From contig NZ_QNRT01000001.1 in assembly GCF_003315245.1 (NCBI RefSeq), positions 1,087,457-1,151,456 of the forward strand: 64,000 nt of DNA, given 5' to 3'. The position numbers and the translations under genes are program-made. This DNA comes from Arenicella xantha (lineage in GTDB: Bacteria > Pseudomonadota > Gammaproteobacteria > Arenicellales > Arenicellaceae). Each line of letters begins with the position of its first letter. The first letter of the stretch is position 1. This document shows, in pieces, positions 7,805 to 16,951 of the stretch. The notes beneath the pieces are model-generated. The model saw only the letters and a list, made by a program, of their open reading frames with translations, had not been told where the DNA came from and made no database searches.

Positions 7805-10036
7805 TTAGAATTGCTTTAACAATTCAATACCCCAGATTGCTGGGTCATTAACAAAGCCCGAAAAATTATTAAAGTCGATAGCGCCTTCGATGGATCGTTG
7901 GTCAAATATATTGCGGCCAAAAATAGCAAATTCGTATCCACTATCGGCCGACTTATAAGCAGCCCGCAATCCAGTTTCGGTTAGGCCTCGTGATCTAAAT
8001 TCTGCGCTCTCATATAGAAAGAAGTTGATCTCGCTACGATATGCGATATCGGCATACAGATAGATCTCTCCTTGAGCTAACGGCCAGCTGTAATGGGCTG
8101 TGAGGTTGGCGATGTACTTCGGTGCTTGCGGCAAGGGATTACCGTTGATCAGCGCATTACCTGTAACAGGGTTAATCGGGTCACGCACCAAACACGGCGC
8201 ACCACAGGTTCCGACTTCTAATGTGTCGTCGTTAATCTCGGTGTTATTCAGACTCACACCAGCCGTAATGACCGTCTGAGTTCCGACGTTGATGCCACTA
8301 TCGATTTCAAAGCCATAGCCTTCGACAGAATCCGCATTGAGTAATTGATTAAAGTTACCCGCGCCACCAACTGCGGTTAGTTGTTGATCATCGGTCGCAA
8401 AATAGAAACTACTCAGATTCAGATAAGCCTTGCCATCCAGTAGCTCGCTTTTAAGGCCTACCTCAAAGGAGTCAATTGTTTCAGTTTCAGCCACCGTCAC
8501 ACTATCACCAAAGACAATTCTCCCTTGCACATTGGGCGCTCTAAAACTGCGCGCGTAGCGTGCATAGGCGAGGCTCTGCTCATTAACTTTATAACTAAGC
8601 GACAAGTCACCGGATAAAACCGCATCGTCAAGGTCACGTCGAATTGGCGCTAACGCGCCACTGCCAAATGGTCCAACAGAGCGAGACGCGACAAACTCTT
8701 TATGCTCGTCTGACCAACGCAAACCACCATTGATGCTCAGCTTAGAATTAAGCCGCCACTCGGTTGAAGCAAAGAGTGCGTAGGCGGTGGTTTCTTGCTC
8801 TTGATTCGCCAAGCCGTTAATGCGGCCACCGTCCAATGTATCAAAGCTCAAGTTCTCAATCTCTAAATCCTCGAAAAACGCAAACCCTCCGATGGTCGTA
8901 GTTAGGCTGTCAAGCGGATCGAACACATACCGAATCTCCTGTGTAAGCTGCGAATGATCATTGATGTTGTCCGCACTCTCAGCCGAAAACGGTATAAAAC
9001 CCGGCCCTGAAGGCGGCGCAAACGAGGCACCAAAGCCACCGTCAACATCACCGCGAGCTTGCACCTCGACGCTCTCATAACTGGAAATAAAGCTTAAGGT
9101 ACCAGCACTCAACTCGATATCGGTCTTGATGCTGGCTCCGTGATTGTCCACATTGAGGCGTTGTGTGGCGTCTTGAGCGGTTTCAAAAAGCTTGAAGTCT
9201 TCGGTCAATCCACCGATGCCGGGCTCAATAATATTCGCGCGAAAAACGCGAGAACCACCATTAAGTGATCGACTATGTAGATTGAGTAGAACATTGACAT
9301 TATCATTTGGTGCATAGTTAAGCAGCAAGCGACCGGCAAATTCATCGAACTCTTCGAAACCATCTTCTCCGCCATTGAAGGTATTATCTACAAAGTCATC
9401 GCGCTGCTGATACAAGCCCGATACGCGTGCCGTTACGGTGTCACTCAATGCTCCGCTGAGCGCACCTTCAACATCCACAGTATCGAATCGCCCATATGAG
9501 ATTCGCCCATAGCCTTCGGTGTGCTCTGTTGGTTTAGCCGATTCAAACTTGATTGCACCGGCGGGCGTATTACGCCCAAAGAGCGTACCTTGTGGGCCGC
9601 GAAGTATCTCAATACGATCTAAATCAAATACCGGAAAGCCCTTAAGAATGGGGTTTTCAAGCACCACTTCGTCGTAGATCAAACTCACCGGCTGATTTGC
9701 ATTTAAATCGAAATCGGTGTTGCCCAAGCCTCGAATATAGAAGCGTGGGAACGTACGTCCTGACGAGCTTTCGGCATACAGGCTCGGACTGCTCGCCGAC
9801 AAAAATAAGATGTCTTGTGCTGACGATCGTAGCGTGTCGAGCTTTGTTGAACTCAGCACATCAAGCGATAACGGTACATCTTGTACGCGCTGCTCTCGCT
9901 TCTGAGCCGTGACGATAATTTCCTCCAACAGCGCGACGGATGGCTCTTGTGGTTGCGGTGCTTGACCCATGGCAACTGGCAGCCAAAGAATCGTACTAGC
10001 AGTAACAATAAACGAACAAAATTTAGGAGAATACAT
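7805..10036 (-). CDS. TonB-dependent outer membrane receptor
   Basis: Outer-membrane TonB-dependent receptor, about 743 residues. I chose the ATG giving MYSPKFCSFIVTASTILWLP because it yields a signal peptide cut near AMGQA; upstream ATGs would add 34 unlikely residues. A TonB-box-like stretch EEIIVTAQKREQRVQDVPLS follows. The plug domain has FYIRGLGNTDFD, IYDEVVLENP and IEILRGPQGTLFGRNTPAGAI. The rest is beta-barrel with alternating aromatic strands and the terminal WGIELLKQF strand. The architecture fits the large group of proteobacterial receptors importing unknown organic ligands. It lies downstream of the ferredoxin gene on the same strand, so uptake of the aromatic substrate of the neighbouring operon is possible but unproven. 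Confidence 0.9.
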   Translation of the reverse strand: MYSPKFCSFIVTASTILWLPVAMGQAPQPQEPSVALLEEIIVTAQKREQRVQDVPLSLDVLSSTKLDTLRSSAQDILFLSASSPSLYAESSSGRTFPRFYIRGLGNTDFDLNANQPVSLIYDEVVLENPILKGFPVFDLDRIEILRGPQGTLFGRNTPAGAIKFESAKPTEHTEGYGRISYGRFDTVDVEGALSGALSDTVTARVSGLYQQRDDFVDNTFNGGEDGFEEFDEFAGRLLLNYAPNDNVNVLLNLHSRSLNGGSRVFRANIIEPGIGGLTEDFKLFETAQDATQRLNVDNHGASIKTDIELSAGTLSFISSYESVEVQARGDVDGGFGASFAPPSGPGFIPFSAESADNINDHSQLTQEIRYVFDPLDSLTTTIGGFAFFEDLEIENLSFDTLDGGRINGLANQEQETTAYALFASTEWRLNSKLSINGGLRWSDEHKEFVASRSVGPFGSGALAPIRRDLDDAVLSGDLSLSYKVNEQSLAYARYARSFRAPNVQGRIVFGDSVTVAETETIDSFEVGLKSELLDGKAYLNLSSFYFATDDQQLTAVGGAGNFNQLLNADSVEGYGFEIDSGINVGTQTVITAGVSLNNTEINDDTLEVGTCGAPCLVRDPINPVTGNALINGNPLPQAPKYIANLTAHYSWPLAQGEIYLYADIAYRSEINFFLYESAEFRSRGLTETGLRAAYKSADSGYEFAIFGRNIFDQRSIEGAIDFNNFSGFVNDPAIWGIELLKQF

Positions 10037-10288
10037 AAGGCGGAACGGCAGAGGTTGAGTCGATGATGACGTAAGACCCGAGTCTTGCCGTAAACCTTGC
10101 AGTATATTCTTCGATGCCATGAAAAATAGCAATCGCAAGCCTTGAGAGTGGTGCGGATCTTAACCTAGGCGCGGCACTACGCGTGTGATGACCTAATTCT
10201 CAGATAGCACTAATATAGATAACACAGAGCCGTTCGCTCAGAGGCTTCCAACCTGTACTCTATTATTTTCAGGCAAATTTTTTACAGC

Positions 10289-10612
10289 CTAATACTGTGA
10301 TTCCGGCAAATGAATCACTACACCATCAAGCTCTCCAGTCATTTTTAATTGGCAGCTCAGACGGCTTGTGTCACGACATTCGGCCTCGGCGCATTCCAGC
10401 ATATCGACTTCGTCGCCACTGCGTTCAGGAAACTTGTCGGCCCATGCTGGATCCACATAAACATGGCACGTCGCACATGCCATGGCACCACCACACTCCG
10501 CTTGAATGCCATCAATGTCATTAGCAATTGCACCTTCCATAATGCTGTCGCCAACAGGCACGTCAAACGTTTTTGAGGTTCCGTCATGTTCGATATAAGT
10601 TACATTTGGCAT
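10289..10612 (-). CDS. [2Fe-2S] ferredoxin, adrenodoxin type
   Basis: Small electron carrier of 107 residues. Cluster ligands Cys40, Cys46, Cys49 and Cys87 follow the C-x5-C-x2-C-x37-C spacing of vertebrate-type/adrenodoxin-like ferredoxins. GDSIMEGAIANDIDGIQAEC and the acidic GDEVDMLECAEAE partner-recognition region are typical. It lies 36 bases after the reductive-dehalogenase-like gene on the same strand. It is the obvious electron link between the 2-oxoacid:ferredoxin oxidoreductase and the dehalogenase homologue of this operon. It could also serve another oxygenase. No reductase gene is adjacent, which supports reduction by the oxidoreductase; that last point is inference. Confidence 0.9.
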   Translation of the reverse strand: MPNVTYIEHDGTSKTFDVPVGDSIMEGAIANDIDGIQAECGGAMACATCHVYVDPAWADKFPERSGDEVDMLECAEAECRDTSRLSCQLKMTGELDGVVIHLPESQY

Positions 10613-10648
10613 AATAAAATTCTAGTCGGTCAAAGTTCGAAAAAAGGG

Positions 10649-12013
10649 TTAAGGTGTCACTGGCTCGGCTTGTGAACGTTCTTTAGTATTGGCGCGTAAA
10701 TCCTTAACGCGTTGCTGACGTTGGGCTTTTTCTGGGTCGATTGGATGATCCGAAGCGACCTCGATTTTTATATCTTTCAATCCGGCCTTCCTGCCCCACC
10801 AGAGATGAGATGGCAATTGATCATGCAGCCGTAATCGGTCGTCTATTTTCAGCGCTAGCTTACGCAGCGGCGTACCGAGTAACCAACGCAATACTCTAAA
10901 ACGGCGTTGCGAAAAGTCCTTGTTATAAACGCAGGTACGAATGCAGTTAGCGCAATCAGTGCCTTTTGACACCCAGAACTTAAAACATTTCTCGGCGTCA
11001 GTAGTCCACTTAACAATACCCTTAATATTTGAGCGATTAAAGGTATAGTCCGATGGCTCTCCATGGTCAATGGCTTGTGGTGGGCAGTTGTTAGCGCAGC
11101 GCCGACAAATCTGACACGTCTCGGTCACGCCGAAGCGTTGTGGTTTATCAGTTTGCAACGGCATATCAGTCAACACTCGACCAAAACGGACTCGCGGACC
11201 AAACTCTTTAGTAATCACAATACCGCTCCGACCATACTCTCCAAGGCCAGCTTTAATTGCATACGGAATCGCCAGATTAGTGTCATTTTGGCAGGCCACT
11301 GCTTGGTAACCCAAGCTGCGAATGTATTGCGCCACAGCCAATAGAATGACCGCATCGTCGGCATAGCCAATAGCTGGTGCGGTACTCGCGGTGCTTGATG
11401 GCGAGGTACGTATTAATTCGTAGTCCATTGCTTTCGCCAGCACCACCACATTAGTCAGGCCTTCGGGCAATTCTAGCGGTTCATTACTGAGCGTTCTCGC
11501 ACTGAATTTCCCGACATAGTTTAGCCGCTCTTCGTAATCGGTAATACCGACCAAATCCGCGCCGTACAACTTGGCAACTTTCTTGATTTCAACGGAAGCT
11601 TGTACAGGATCTTCAATTGATACGGGGTCTAGTTTAGGCGGTATATGCGGCTTGAAATTGTCCCAGAAGCCATCACGACGATCTTCGGTTTTGTGTCGCT
11701 CGGCGAGCATTTCAGTAACAACCCAGGGGCCATTGCGCAACGCATAATCATGCGCTTCATAGCCATCTGCGTCACGCGATCGCTCAGTCGGTTTAACGAA
11801 CGAGCGAAAGAATTTATACACCATCTTGTTCTGGACTTTCTTATCCCAAAAGCCACGACAGAACATGTCATTGGGCTGATTGAACGGCTCAAATTCGGGT
11901 GTGATGGTGATATTTTCGAAGCCACAAAGTGCTTCGTTTTGTGTCGGCGCGAAATTCTTGGTCGGCTTTAAATTGTCTGGATTAAACTCGTCAGCTGTTT
12001 TCATGTCCGCCAT
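10649..12013 (-). CDS. Cytoplasmic reductive dehalogenase homologue (RdhA-like)
   Basis: Corrinoid/Fe-S protein of the reductive dehalogenase family (related to QueG), 454 residues. The core AGLGEYGRSGIVITKEFGPRVRFGRVLTDMPL (about 255-286, cited as landmarks GEYGRSG, FGPRVRFG and TDMPL) is the RdhA signature. A first 4Fe-4S motif C-x2-C-x2-C-x3-CP sits at Cys300/303/306/310. A second set, Cys343 in EKCFKFW plus Cys354/357/361 in GTDCANCIRTC, matches RdhA except that the usual proline after the last cysteine is valine. There is no Tat signal and no fused reductase domain, so it is cytoplasmic and needs an external donor, probably the downstream ferredoxin. The substrate is unknown. Its place in an isatin/anthranilate-type operon hints at a halogenated aryl substrate (inference). 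Confidence 0.85.
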   Translation of the reverse strand: MADMKTADEFNPDNLKPTKNFAPTQNEALCGFENITITPEFEPFNQPNDMFCRGFWDKKVQNKMVYKFFRSFVKPTERSRDADGYEAHDYALRNGPWVVTEMLAERHKTEDRRDGFWDNFKPHIPPKLDPVSIEDPVQASVEIKKVAKLYGADLVGITDYEERLNYVGKFSARTLSNEPLELPEGLTNVVVLAKAMDYELIRTSPSSTASTAPAIGYADDAVILLAVAQYIRSLGYQAVACQNDTNLAIPYAIKAGLGEYGRSGIVITKEFGPRVRFGRVLTDMPLQTDKPQRFGVTETCQICRRCANNCPPQAIDHGEPSDYTFNRSNIKGIVKWTTDAEKCFKFWVSKGTDCANCIRTCVYNKDFSQRRFRVLRWLLGTPLRKLALKIDDRLRLHDQLPSHLWWGRKAGLKDIKIEVASDHPIDPEKAQRQQRVKDLRANTKERSQAEPVTP

Positions 12014-12132
12014 ATTTACCCACCTTACTAAATGAATTTAACTGCCACGAGCCCTCACCGAAGACACGCATTGCGATAACTGCCCGCTAATCTTTACTCC
12101 CAACTCTCAGACTGTTAACACTGAAACGATAA

Positions 12133-13671
12133 TTAGCCTGCAACTGCCGAGGACATTTCGCTGTTTAGCTGTGCACCCGACTCTTCGGCTAGCGCGGCAT
12201 CACGCAGACGCGTAATCACCTGGCTCGGCTCAGATTTGCTCATGATCTTCGGTAGACTCGCTACAATGCTCGAGTAATTCGCCCAACCACGCTCATGGGT
12301 ATCACCGTAACCTTTAATCAACCGCTGGCATTGCGCTAGCGACACGCCGCTTTGATAATCGCTGCTAGCAGTGCTCGCAACTAGATTTAACCAGTCGTCG
12401 ATACGTGTATGCTCGCGCTTAAAGCGCAACGTGCTACGCCGAATACCTCTAAATTTTGCGGTAACGTAGAGCATGAGAAAGCCGCCTAGCTTTGACGTAT
12501 TGATTTTTCGCTCCTTACAAAAGTAGCTAACCATTGCGCGCAGTGGCGCGACGTTCAATATCATGTTGCCAAACCAACTTGGCATGGTATCGGCAATCTC
12601 TTCCAAGCGCGGATGCATAAACTCAACCACATGCACCACATCACCGGGTTTAGCTTTAACATGGTCTTTATAACGGGTAAAACGCTGCTGCCGGATCTTT
12701 AAATCCGCCACCCGAATGGTGTCTTCATACGACATCCATAATGCAAGGTAACGTGCGACTTCACGCGTTAAGGCAAACTGTTGCGATTCGCCGCCATTCG
12801 CTAGATCCGTGTCTAAAACCTTAATCAATTGCTGTAAATATTCGTCGGCGTAAGCGATATCTTGATAATCAACTAAGCGCTTGATGCCTTCTACGGCAAA
12901 TTCGTGGGCTTGCTCAGGCAATACGCTTTTTATAGTGTTCAACAAAGCTTGCAACTTTGGCTGCGTGGCAGTCGGAAACCTAAACTCCTGCGCAGAGGAT
13001 GTGCTATCGGAAACCGCATGAGTATTGTTTAGCAGCGCTTGCGCTCGTGCATAACCCGCATTAAAACCGGCTAAATTTGATTCAACCGCTTTGCCACCCT
13101 GACGAATCACTTGCTCAAACTGCTCGCGTTCAAATGGCAGCTGATTACTGCCCGCCAATGAACCAAACAAGATAGCACTGATCATGCATCCGGTATCAAT
13201 CGCCGTTTGCTGCATATCAAAGCCAATAAAATTTTTGGCATGCTCACGGGCACCAGCAATGATTAACTCCGAATTTGCGCGGCCGTCGCCAAGCACTTCT
13301 TTCTCGGCTTGCGAATACAGACGATGCGTTGACACAATAAAAGTGGTTTGCTCAGGCGTGACCAATCCACGGGTTACCGCACGACCGGCTTCGACCAGTT
13401 CTCCAGCCACCACGATATCGACATCACCTTCAACCGGCATCAAGGCCATCACCGGCTCTTTGGCGGCCTGCTTAGAGAGTTCTTCAGGAAACAACTCAAT
13501 ATAGTAAATGGTGGAACCGGTTCGCTGCGCAACACCCGGTACAGAAGTGTACTGAGCGTAATATTGATTGCTCTCGGCCAGCGCGACCATCCACGCGGAT
13601 AGAACGCCACCACCTTGTCCACCCATTGCCGCAATCGCCAACTTGATTGGCTGTTTCGTCGTATTTGTCAT
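12133..13671 (-). CDS. Indolepyruvate oxidoreductase beta-type subunit (large)
   Basis: Beta (gamma-domain) subunit of a 2-oxoacid:ferredoxin oxidoreductase. The N-terminal 200 residues carry the CoA/acceptor domain (KLAIAAMGGQGGGVLSAWM, YTSVPGVAQRTGSTIYYIE, MLMPVEGDVDIVVAGELVEAG read as landmarks). The remaining roughly 300 residues are a helical C-terminal region like that of the long proteobacterial IorB proteins (DUF6537-like), well beyond the roughly 190 residues of archaeal IorB. I chose the ATG giving MTNTTKQPIKLAIAAM, 4 bases after the alpha-subunit stop; an upstream start would overlap the alpha gene. It acts with the alpha subunit to decarboxylate an aryl 2-oxoacid, form the acyl-CoA and reduce ferredoxin. 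Confidence 0.85.
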   Translation of the reverse strand: MTNTTKQPIKLAIAAMGGQGGGVLSAWMVALAESNQYYAQYTSVPGVAQRTGSTIYYIELFPEELSKQAAKEPVMALMPVEGDVDIVVAGELVEAGRAVTRGLVTPEQTTFIVSTHRLYSQAEKEVLGDGRANSELIIAGAREHAKNFIGFDMQQTAIDTGCMISAILFGSLAGSNQLPFEREQFEQVIRQGGKAVESNLAGFNAGYARAQALLNNTHAVSDSTSSAQEFRFPTATQPKLQALLNTIKSVLPEQAHEFAVEGIKRLVDYQDIAYADEYLQQLIKVLDTDLANGGESQQFALTREVARYLALWMSYEDTIRVADLKIRQQRFTRYKDHVKAKPGDVVHVVEFMHPRLEEIADTMPSWFGNMILNVAPLRAMVSYFCKERKINTSKLGGFLMLYVTAKFRGIRRSTLRFKREHTRIDDWLNLVASTASSDYQSGVSLAQCQRLIKGYGDTHERGWANYSSIVASLPKIMSKSEPSQVITRLRDAALAEESGAQLNSEMSSAVAG

Positions 13672-13675
13672 CGCC

Positions 13676-15823
13676 TTAATCTTCCATCGCCCATCGCGCA
13701 CGCTTCTTTTCAATGCCGTTTTGTAAAAATCGAATGATGGATTGGCCTACTGAGTATCTAACTCGCTCGAACCAACCAGGGTTACGTACATAGTCTGCTC
13801 TGAAAAATGACGGACACAACACCGCCGCATGCGCAACTTCACCGCACACACCACAACCAACACAACTTTCTTCAACCTTGGCAACCGGGTCTTCTCGCAA
13901 TGGATCAGGGTTATCCGCAATTGACAACGACGGGCAACCAGACAAACGAATACAGGAATGATCACCGGTGCAAACATCGTCATCGATACCAAATTTTTGT
14001 TCGACCACGCGCTTGCCTTGTTTTACTCGCTCTACCCGTAATGGCTTTTCACGACGCGTTTTATTAAGCATGCACTCGCCTTCAGCAATGATCACTTTAG
14101 GGCCGACATGATCGGTCGTCATTGCATCACGTAAGGTTTGTAGGCTTTGCTTAATATTGTAAGTTTGAGTCCGCCTGACCCAACTAACGCCAACGCCTTT
14201 TACCGCGTCAACAATCGGGATTTTATATTGGCGGCTGTTCGCAACTGCCTTTGAAGAAGGTATCCACTGACCGCCGGTTGCCGCCGAATAACCGTTGTCG
14301 ACAATCACCGTAATGCCGTCGTGCTCATTCTCAACTGAATTACCAATTCCGCTGGTTAAGCCGTTGTGCCAAAACCCGCCATCGCCCATCAAACTGATCG
14401 GCCGACGTGTGTGTTTTAAATTTAGTGCCGATGAACTGGCCGCGCCGAGACCGTAGCCAACAATGGTGTTGCCTAAGTTAAATGGCGCGAGCGTAGCAAA
14501 CGAGTGACAACCAATGTCCGCACTCACTTGTAGTGGCCCAACTTCTCGTTGTAGCAACTTCATGGCTGTAAAGAACGGACGCTCCGGACATCCGGTGCAT
14601 AAGCCTGGTGGCCGTGCCGGTACGGTTTTAGCGATACTTTCAATTGGAATACTGATCTCGCGCACCGCCTTTTTAGGTGCTTCAAGCAATTCCGGTTGGG
14701 AGTTTTCGATAAACGCTTTAACGCCTTTGCGTAACACCGCGCCAGTGTATTCACCAGCCTTGAGTAACACGTCTTTACCGTAGACCTTGGTAGCAATATC
14801 AGCTTTACGCAATATGCTATGTAAATTCTGCTCTATGAAATCCGGCTGACCTTCTTCAATCATCAGCACCGCATCTTTGTCACGACAGAAACTCTCAAGC
14901 TCATCATCTACCAGCGGATAAGACACATTCATAACGTACAGAGGAATCGCCGAGTTACCAAAACTGTCAGACAAACCTAAGCCTTGTAGCGCACGAATAA
15001 CCCCGTTGTAGTGACCACCTAAGGTGATAATGCCAACGCGATCAGTTCTTGCACCAGGCATTAATTCGTTCAGCTTAGCCTTACGAATGTAATCGAGCGC
15101 CGCGGGCCATCGGTCATTAATCTTCTCTTGCTCATGACGAAAGGTATGCGGAGGAAGAATAATGGCATCGCCAGCACCAACTGGATTATCGAGTGCATCT
15201 TTGCGACTGAACAAGGCTTTCTTATTGTCCTTTGCAATAAACCGACCATGCATATGACACGCACGAATACGCATTTGATACATCACCGGCGTATGGCTGG
15301 CTTCCGACAAGCGAAAACCATGTTCAACCATCTCAGTCATGGTGTCTAAGTTGGGGCGCGGGTCCATCAGCCACATTTGTGATTTCATTGCAAAAGCGTG
15401 GGTCCGCTCTTGCATAATACTGGCGCCTTCGCCGTAGTCTTCACCAAGGATAATCAGCGCTCCGCCCTTAACCCCTGCCGACGCGATATTCGACAACGCA
15501 TCAGAAGCGACATTAGTGCCAACCGTTGACTTCCACGTCACTGCTCCACGCAAGGGATAATTGATGGATGCCGCCAACATAGCCGCGGCGGTTGCTTCAC
15601 TCGCCGAGCTCTCAAAATGCACATCAAGCTCTTCAAGCACATCATGGGCGTCAGCCAGCACGTCCATCAAATGCGACACCGGCGCACCTTGATAACCGCC
15701 TACATACGAGACCCCAGATTGCAGCAGTGCTTTAGTGACCGCCAAAATGCCTTCACCATGAAACTCGTCGCCATCGCCCAGACGTAACTTTTGTATTTCT
15801 TTGACGAACGAACGCTCAGCCAT
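13676..15823 (-). CDS. Indolepyruvate:ferredoxin oxidoreductase alpha-type subunit
   Basis: Thiamine-diphosphate subunit of a 2-oxoacid:ferredoxin oxidoreductase (IorA-like), 715 residues. The N-terminal pyrimidine-binding domain has SGVSYVGGYQGAPVSHLMDV and FESSASEATAAAMLAAS. The TPP motif SLMGDGGFWHNG...VIVDNGYSAATGGQW lies near 473-515, after the cluster-type CTGCPERPFF. The C-terminus carries ferredoxin-like cysteines: CTGDHSCIRLSGCP near 616 and CVGCGVCGEVAHAAVLCP near 654, the second interrupted by an insertion. The reaction class is aryl 2-oxoacid + CoA -> aryl-CoA + CO2 + reduced ferredoxin. Indolepyruvate is the classic substrate, but next to an isatin-hydrolase-like gene isatinate is equally plausible. 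TAGGAG precedes the start. It sits second in the operon. Confidence 0.88.
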   Translation of the reverse strand: MAERSFVKEIQKLRLGDGDEFHGEGILAVTKALLQSGVSYVGGYQGAPVSHLMDVLADAHDVLEELDVHFESSASEATAAAMLAASINYPLRGAVTWKSTVGTNVASDALSNIASAGVKGGALIILGEDYGEGASIMQERTHAFAMKSQMWLMDPRPNLDTMTEMVEHGFRLSEASHTPVMYQMRIRACHMHGRFIAKDNKKALFSRKDALDNPVGAGDAIILPPHTFRHEQEKINDRWPAALDYIRKAKLNELMPGARTDRVGIITLGGHYNGVIRALQGLGLSDSFGNSAIPLYVMNVSYPLVDDELESFCRDKDAVLMIEEGQPDFIEQNLHSILRKADIATKVYGKDVLLKAGEYTGAVLRKGVKAFIENSQPELLEAPKKAVREISIPIESIAKTVPARPPGLCTGCPERPFFTAMKLLQREVGPLQVSADIGCHSFATLAPFNLGNTIVGYGLGAASSSALNLKHTRRPISLMGDGGFWHNGLTSGIGNSVENEHDGITVIVDNGYSAATGGQWIPSSKAVANSRQYKIPIVDAVKGVGVSWVRRTQTYNIKQSLQTLRDAMTTDHVGPKVIIAEGECMLNKTRREKPLRVERVKQGKRVVEQKFGIDDDVCTGDHSCIRLSGCPSLSIADNPDPLREDPVAKVEESCVGCGVCGEVAHAAVLCPSFFRADYVRNPGWFERVRYSVGQSIIRFLQNGIEKKRARWAMED

Positions 15824-15913
15824 CTAGATGCTCCTACTTAAAGTGATCACAATTACCATACTCGGATTAGTATCTTGCCACTAATATTAAACAGCTTACT
15901 TGTATTACGTGCC

Positions 15914-16717
15914 TCACTGGGCAGGCTCTTGTGCGCGATCTGGCACTAAGGCTAATACACGTAATGGACTACCCGAGCCATTCAAAATTTTCAACGGCGC
16001 GCTAATGATTACAGCGCCAGTCGCTGGCAACTGATCGAGGTTGGTCATGCATTGCAGCCCGTACTTGCCAGACCCCATGAAAAAATAATGATGTGGATAC
16101 GGCGGATCAAAACTAAACGCTTGGCCAGCATCAGTTCCTACCGTTTCACAACCAAAGCCTAAGACATCACGCTCTTCTATCATCCAACGACAAGCCGCTA
16201 CGTCAGGGCCCGGCGAATGTGCGCCGTCTTCTTGCATATTAGTGTAATTATCAGGATCAGCGACTTTACGCCAATCTGAACGCAGGAATACCCAACAGCC
16301 AGCAGGAATAGTACCGTGCTCGGCTTCCCACTTTTGCAGATGCTCAACCGTTAAGATAAAACCTTTATCAGCCGCAACTTCTTTGGAGCAATCGATCACC
16401 ACTACTGGCGCAATCATGTTTTCCACAATGAGTGTGTCAGTCGAACCATTGGGTAAATCTTTACCGGTTACCCAATGACATGGTGCATCAAAATGCGTAC
16501 CAGTATGCTCACTCAAGGTAATGTTTTGCCAGTACCAAGCAGGGCCGTCACCATCATACTTAGAGATAACTTCCGCACTAAATGGCAACGCCTGTTTGAA
16601 CTCTTCCGGCAATTGAATAGTCGGGTATTCAGGGCGTAAGGTCTCAGTAAGATCGACCATCTTAATTCCGCCTTGCGCTATTTCGGTAATCAAACCGTTT
16701 AATACTGTTGCTGACAT
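15914..16717 (-). CDS. Cyclase-family metal hydrolase, isatin-hydrolase-like
   Basis: Cyclase family (PF04199) hydrolase with the metal motif HTGTHFDAPCH (His71, His75, Asp77, His81). Family members with this motif include kynurenine formamidase KynB and isatin hydrolase. The 267-residue length is longer than KynB (about 210) and close to isatin hydrolases. The WYWQNITLSE stretch before the motif could line an aromatic pocket. It is the first gene of the operon with the 2-oxoacid:ferredoxin oxidoreductase, 90 bases upstream of it. Isatin hydrolysis yields isatinate (2-aminophenylglyoxylate), a 2-oxoacid suited to that enzyme. Assignment to isatin rather than another cyclic amide or formamide is inference from length and context. 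A 16-base palindrome lies 70 bases before the start. Confidence 0.8.
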   Translation of the reverse strand: MSATVLNGLITEIAQGGIKMVDLTETLRPEYPTIQLPEEFKQALPFSAEVISKYDGDGPAWYWQNITLSEHTGTHFDAPCHWVTGKDLPNGSTDTLIVENMIAPVVVIDCSKEVAADKGFILTVEHLQKWEAEHGTIPAGCWVFLRSDWRKVADPDNYTNMQEDGAHSPGPDVAACRWMIEERDVLGFGCETVGTDAGQAFSFDPPYPHHYFFMGSGKYGLQCMTNLDQLPATGAVIISAPLKILNGSGSPLRVLALVPDRAQEPAQ

Positions 16718-16786
16718 ACATTATCCTCTTGTGTTGATCTGACTAAATTATTCCGCATCTTCATGCGTTTCTAACTCATTTAAGAA

Positions 16787-16802
16787 AACTCAACGTTGAG
16801 TT
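16787..16802. promoter_or_regulatory. Perfect 16-bp palindrome, likely operator
   Basis: AACTCAACGTTGAGTT is its own reverse complement. It lies 70 bases upstream of the cyclase-family gene that opens the isatin-hydrolase/oxidoreductase operon. A dimeric regulator such as the MarR protein encoded nearby is the obvious candidate ligand. The half-site core CAAC/GTTG also occurs as CAAC-TAA-GTTG at 19948-19958 in the divergent promoter region before the SDR operon. Confidence 0.5.
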
Positions 16803-16835
16803 ATTGCTAATCCTCAATTGGAACTAGCCCATCTA

Positions 16836-16903
16836 CCTATCAAGCGCTGCAGCCTATAACTCGCTGCTGCCTATCAAGCGCTGCTGCCTATAACTCGCTG
16901 CAG
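16836..16903. repeat. Two tandem 34-bp repeats
   Basis: Two adjacent 34-base units beginning CCTATCAAGCGCTGC and containing CCTATAACTCGCTGC, differing at two A/T positions. They lie between the thiolase stop and the cyclase-family promoter. AGCGCT and GCTGCAGC cores make each unit partly self-complementary. There is no spacer diversity, so this is not a CRISPR array. It may be a terminator-like or regulatory repeat. Confidence 0.6.
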
Positions 16904-16951
16904 CGCTAATCGCACTCAGACTTAACACATACTCGATAGTAAGCCGATGTG

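Noticed and set aside
15914-16717. Kynurenine formamidase (KynB) as the name of the cyclase-family gene
   Set aside because: The metal motif is shared, but the protein is about 50 residues longer than KynB, no kynureninase or tryptophan dioxygenase is near, and the 2-oxoacid oxidoreductase next door fits isatin hydrolysis better. It is kept only as an alternative.
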